A stretch of DNA of 64,000 nt, from positions 1,550,001-1,614,000 of the forward strand of contig NZ_CP017113.1 in assembly GCF_001720465.1 (NCBI RefSeq). Reading direction: 5' to 3'. The stretch is from Porphyrobacter sp. LM 6 (GTDB taxonomy: Bacteria; Pseudomonadota; Alphaproteobacteria; Sphingomonadales; Sphingomonadaceae). The first letter of the stretch is position 1. Every line of letters starts with the position of its first letter. Positions 61,512 through 64,000 of the stretch are shown here, in pieces. The position numbers and the translations under genes were made by a program. The notes below the pieces were generated by a model. It ran no database searches and was not told where the DNA came from. It saw only the letters and a list, made by a program, of their open reading frames with translations.

Positions 61512-62522
61512 ATGAGCGCCGACGTCATTCCCCTGCCGCGCAAGGCACCGACACTCGATCCGATGCTGTCCCTGACAGCGCCGGGAATGAATTCGGTCAA
61601 CGCTGTGATCCTTGAACGGATGCAGAGCGAGATCCCGCTAATCCCGCGCCTTGCAGGGCACCTGATCTCGGGCGGTGGCAAGCGGTTGCGGCCGATGCTG
61701 ACGCTCGCGGGGGCTGAACTGGTCGGCTACAAGGGCACGCGCCACCACAAGCTCGCCGCAGCGGTGGAGTTCATTCACACCGCAACGCTGCTGCACGATG
61801 ACGTGGTTGACGGCAGCGAGTTGCGGCGCGGCAAGGCGGCAGCCAACATCATCTTCGGCAATCCGGCAACCGTGCTTGTCGGTGACTTCCTGTTCAGCCG
61901 CGCCTTCGAACTGATGACCGAGGATGGATCCCTGCGCGTCCTCTCGATCCTCAGCCGCGCCAGCGCGGTGATCGCGGAGGGCGAAGTCTCGCAGCTTTCA
62001 GCCCAGCGCCAGATCAACACCAGCGAAGAGCAATATCTCCACATCATCGGCGCCAAGACAGCGGCGCTGTTCGCCGCCGCCAGCCAGATCAGTGCGGTGG
62101 TGGCTGAATGTTCGGAAGAGCAGGAGCACGCACTCGAAGCCTATGGCCGCAATCTCGGCGTTGCCTTCCAGCTGGTCGACGATGCGATCGACTATGATTC
62201 GGATGCAGCCCAGATGGGCAAGGAACAGGGCGACGACTTCCGCGAAGGTAAGATGACCTTGCCGGTGATCCTCGCCTATGCCCGCGGCAATGAGGAAGAG
62301 CGCAAGTTCTGGAAGGATGCGATCATCGGTCATCGCACTTCGGATGCGGATCTTGCCCATGCGATCGAACTGATCAGCAAGCACAACGCGCTTGAAGATA
62401 CCCGTGAACGCGCCCGTCACTTCGCGCACCGGGCGATCGACGCGATCTCGATCTTCCCCGATGGCAAGGCGCGTGCGGCGATGGCCGAAGCCGCGCAGTT
62501 CGCGGTCGCGCGCGGGCATTGA
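61512..62522 (+). CDS. ispB: Long-chain polyprenyl diphosphate synthase (IspB-like)
   Basis: A 336-residue trans-isoprenyl diphosphate synthase. The first Asp-rich motif (LLHDDVVDGSELRRGKAAAN) and the second (QLVDDAIDYDSDAAQMGK) bind Mg-diphosphate; GGGKRLRPML binds the allylic substrate. The small residues before the first motif and length agree with octaprenyl/decaprenyl synthases, which make the ubiquinone side chain. Exact chain length cannot be told. It starts with ATG at 61512 and is followed by hrpB 20 bp on. Confidence 0.93.
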   Translation: MSADVIPLPRKAPTLDPMLSLTAPGMNSVNAVILERMQSEIPLIPRLAGHLISGGGKRLRPMLTLAGAELVGYKGTRHHKLAAAVEFIHTATLLHDDVVDGSELRRGKAAANIIFGNPATVLVGDFLFSRAFELMTEDGSLRVLSILSRASAVIAEGEVSQLSAQRQINTSEEQYLHIIGAKTAALFAAASQISAVVAECSEEQEHALEAYGRNLGVAFQLVDDAIDYDSDAAQMGKEQGDDFREGKMTLPVILAYARGNEEERKFWKDAIIGHRTSDADLAHAIELISKHNALEDTRERARHFAHRAIDAISIFPDGKARAAMAEAAQFAVARGH

Positions 62523-62542
62523 TCGGGCTATCGGCCGGGGCG

Positions 62543-64000
62543 ATGATCCCCGACCTTCCCATAAACGCTGTCCTGCCGCGCATCCGTGATGCGTTGGCCG
62601 ATTACGGCGCAGGCGTGCTGATCGCGCCGCCGGGGGCGGGCAAGACCACGGCGGTGGCACCCGATCTGCTTGGGCAGGCATGGTGCACCGGGCAGATCAT
62701 CATCACCTCGCCGCGCCGCGTGGCTGCGCGCGCTGCGGCGGAGCGTATGGCGGAGATCCTGGGCGAAGCGCCGGGCGAGACCGTGGGTTACATGACGCGG
62801 CTCGACAGCAAGGTCTCTAACAGAACCCGCATCCTCGTCGTCACCGAGGCGATTCTGGTCAACCGGCTGGTCGAGAACCCCGAGCTTCCCGGTGTTTCGG
62901 CGCTGCTGTTCGACGAGGCGCACGAACGCGCGCTCGATAGTGATCTCGCGCTGGCGCTGGCGCTTGAGACCCGCGCCGTGTTGCGCGAGGACCTGCGTGT
63001 GCTTGTGATGTCGGCCACGATTGATGGCACACGCTTTGGCCGGTTGCTGGGCGAAGATGCGCCAGTCATCGAAAGCGAGGGTCGAAGTTTTCCGCTGGAA
63101 ATCAAGTGGCTTGGCGGAGATGCCTCGCTCGCGATCGAAGATCGTATGGCGAGCGCTGTGATCACAGCGTGGCGCGAAACGGACGGCGACATCCTCGCCT
63201 TCCTTCCCGGCGTGCGCGAGATCGAGCGGGTGCGCGAGCGGCTGGAATCGCGCCTCGCCGACCCGCCGATCCACCCGCTCCACGGCCAGATCGAACCGGC
63301 AGCGCAGCGCGCCGCCATCCGGCGCGATCCGCAAGGTCGGCGCCGGATTGTGCTCGCCACTGCAATTGCCGAAACCTCGCTTACGCTCGACGGGGTGAGT
63401 GTCGTGGTTGACAGCGGTCTTGCACGTCTCGCCGAGTTTGACCGCACGGCAGGCACCACGCATCTCGTCACCCGCAGCGCCTCTCAGGCCTCGGCCGCGC
63501 AGCGTGCCGGTCGTGCCGCACGGCAGGGGCCAGGGGTCGCCTATCGGCTGTGGGAAGAAGCGGGCCACGCCGGCCGCCCCGAATTCGCGCCGCCAGAGAT
63601 TGTTCAGGCCGATCTCGCCCCTCTGCTGTTGCGGCTCGCCAAGTGGGGGACCAGCGATCCGGCGGGTTTGCCATGGCTCGACCCGCCGCCCGAGGCATCG
63701 GTTGCCGCCGCGCGAACTGCGCTTGAAGCTCTCGGCGCGCTTGATGCAGCCGGTCGCATCACGCCGTTTGGCGAAGCGATCGCCAGTCTGCCGATGTCGC
63801 CCGATCAGGCCGCCACGGTCCTCCATGGCGCAGCCGCCGGGGTGGGTGACGAGGCGGCGCGACTTGTCATGCTGTTGCAGGAACGCGGGCTGGGCGGGCG
63901 CGGCGAGGACCTGTTGCAGCGCATGAGCCGTTGGCGCGGGGATCGTGCGCCGCGCTCGGTCTCCGCTGCTCGGATCGCGCAAGGCTGGGCAGGGCAGGCG
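62543..64000 (+). CDS. hrpB: ATP-dependent helicase HrpB (cut by window end)
   Basis: The frame is open from ATG 62543 to the last base (486 codons), with the 3' end outside the window. DEAH/RHA-family motifs: Walker A APPGAGKTT (residues 28-36), Ia SPRRVAARA, DEAHER (124-129), motif III MSATIDG, motif V ATAIAETSLTLDGV and motif VI QRAGRAARQG. The layout and length to date match HrpB, whose cellular role is not well defined; about 800 residues would be normal. It runs in the same direction as ispB with a 20-bp gap. Confidence 0.95.
   Translation, partial: MIPDLPINAVLPRIRDALADYGAGVLIAPPGAGKTTAVAPDLLGQAWCTGQIIITSPRRVAARAAAERMAEILGEAPGETVGYMTRLDSKVSNRTRILVVTEAILVNRLVENPELPGVSALLFDEAHERALDSDLALALALETRAVLREDLRVLVMSATIDGTRFGRLLGEDAPVIESEGRSFPLEIKWLGGDASLAIEDRMASAVITAWRETDGDILAFLPGVREIERVRERLESRLADPPIHPLHGQIEPAAQRAAIRRDPQGRRRIVLATAIAETSLTLDGVSVVVDSGLARLAEFDRTAGTTHLVTRSASQASAAQRAGRAARQGPGVAYRLWEEAGHAGRPEFAPPEIVQADLAPLLLRLAKWGTSDPAGLPWLDPPPEASVAAARTALEALGALDAAGRITPFGEAIASLPMSPDQAATVLHGAAAGVGDEAARLVMLLQERGLGGRGEDLLQRMSRWRGDRAPRSVSAARIAQGWAGQA

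Noticed and set aside
62528..63982. 484-codon minus-strand frame at the right edge
   Set aside because: The plus strand carries a full set of HrpB helicase motifs in an unbroken frame from 62543 to the window end.

Overview
The window is about 64 kb of GC-rich DNA, densely packed with genes and with few long gaps. Gene content points to an alphaproteobacterium of the order Sphingomonadales, probably the Erythrobacter/Porphyrobacter group. The evidence is a class I lysyl-tRNA synthetase, an aroQ-accB-accC run, a GTA-type 3-TM holin, DUF6456 and WalW-type genes, and an IorAB-like molybdoenzyme. This placement is inferred from gene types and style, not from a database search. I see no insertion sequence, integrase or CRISPR array, so it reads as chromosomal. 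A perfect 16-bp palindrome of the ParB-binding parS type at 32557 suggests the region may lie on the origin side of the chromosome.

Layout. 1-4.4 kb: a gene tail, a VOC protein, SoxR, a SixA-like phosphatase and a DinG-like helicase. 4.4-11.9 kb: lysyl-tRNA synthetase, cytochrome b561, an Arg/Asp-rich RcnB-like protein, a flavin-binding oxidase-like protein, EttA and an M28 peptidase. 11.9-16.2 kb: a metal module with copC, copB and copA behind a CueR/MerR-type regulator, and a divergent glutaredoxin-MauE fusion under a textbook MerR-type promoter (19-bp spacer, perfect dyad). 16.4-32.2 kb: an exopolysaccharide locus with a double P-loop protein, initiating sugar transferase, Wza-, Wzc-, Wzy- and Wzx-like proteins, two glycosyltransferases, a secreted lyase, a nucleotidyltransferase/kinase fusion, a sulfotransferase and a PilZ protein. 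Together they could build, modify (including sulfate), export and trim a surface polymer.

32.2-38.4 kb: 10-bp tandem repeats and parS, two tRNAs, a polysaccharide deacetylase, a histidine kinase with a degenerate ATPase domain, an Lrp regulator, two small proteins and NDH-2. 38.6-43.2 kb: accC, accB, aroQ, a low-GC orphan, a holin and a CitE-like lyase. 43.4-47.8 kb: a molybdenum hydroxylase with its MobA/MocA-like and XdhC-like maturation partners, then tRNA-Pro. 48.0-51.0 kb: yajC-secD-secF. 51.0-55.2 kb: a glycosyltransferase, an XRE regulator divergent from a DUF6456 gene, and an ABC-F ATPase whose C-terminus is frameshifted. 55.3-61.1 kb: SIMPL and PepSY proteins, a PhoP/PhoQ-like pair, an ECF sigma factor with a probable anti-sigma partner, and a secreted repeat protein. 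61.1-64 kb: chorismate mutase, a long-chain polyprenyl diphosphate synthase and an HrpB helicase cut by the window edge.

The most unusual points are the two multi-domain P-loop proteins in the polysaccharide locus, the copper/glutaredoxin regulatory region with face-to-face promoters sharing one -10 box, the parS-plus-repeat intergenic region, the apparent pseudokinase, the frameshifted ABC-F gene, and the 145-bp tail-to-tail coding overlap of the mobA-like and xdhC-like genes.
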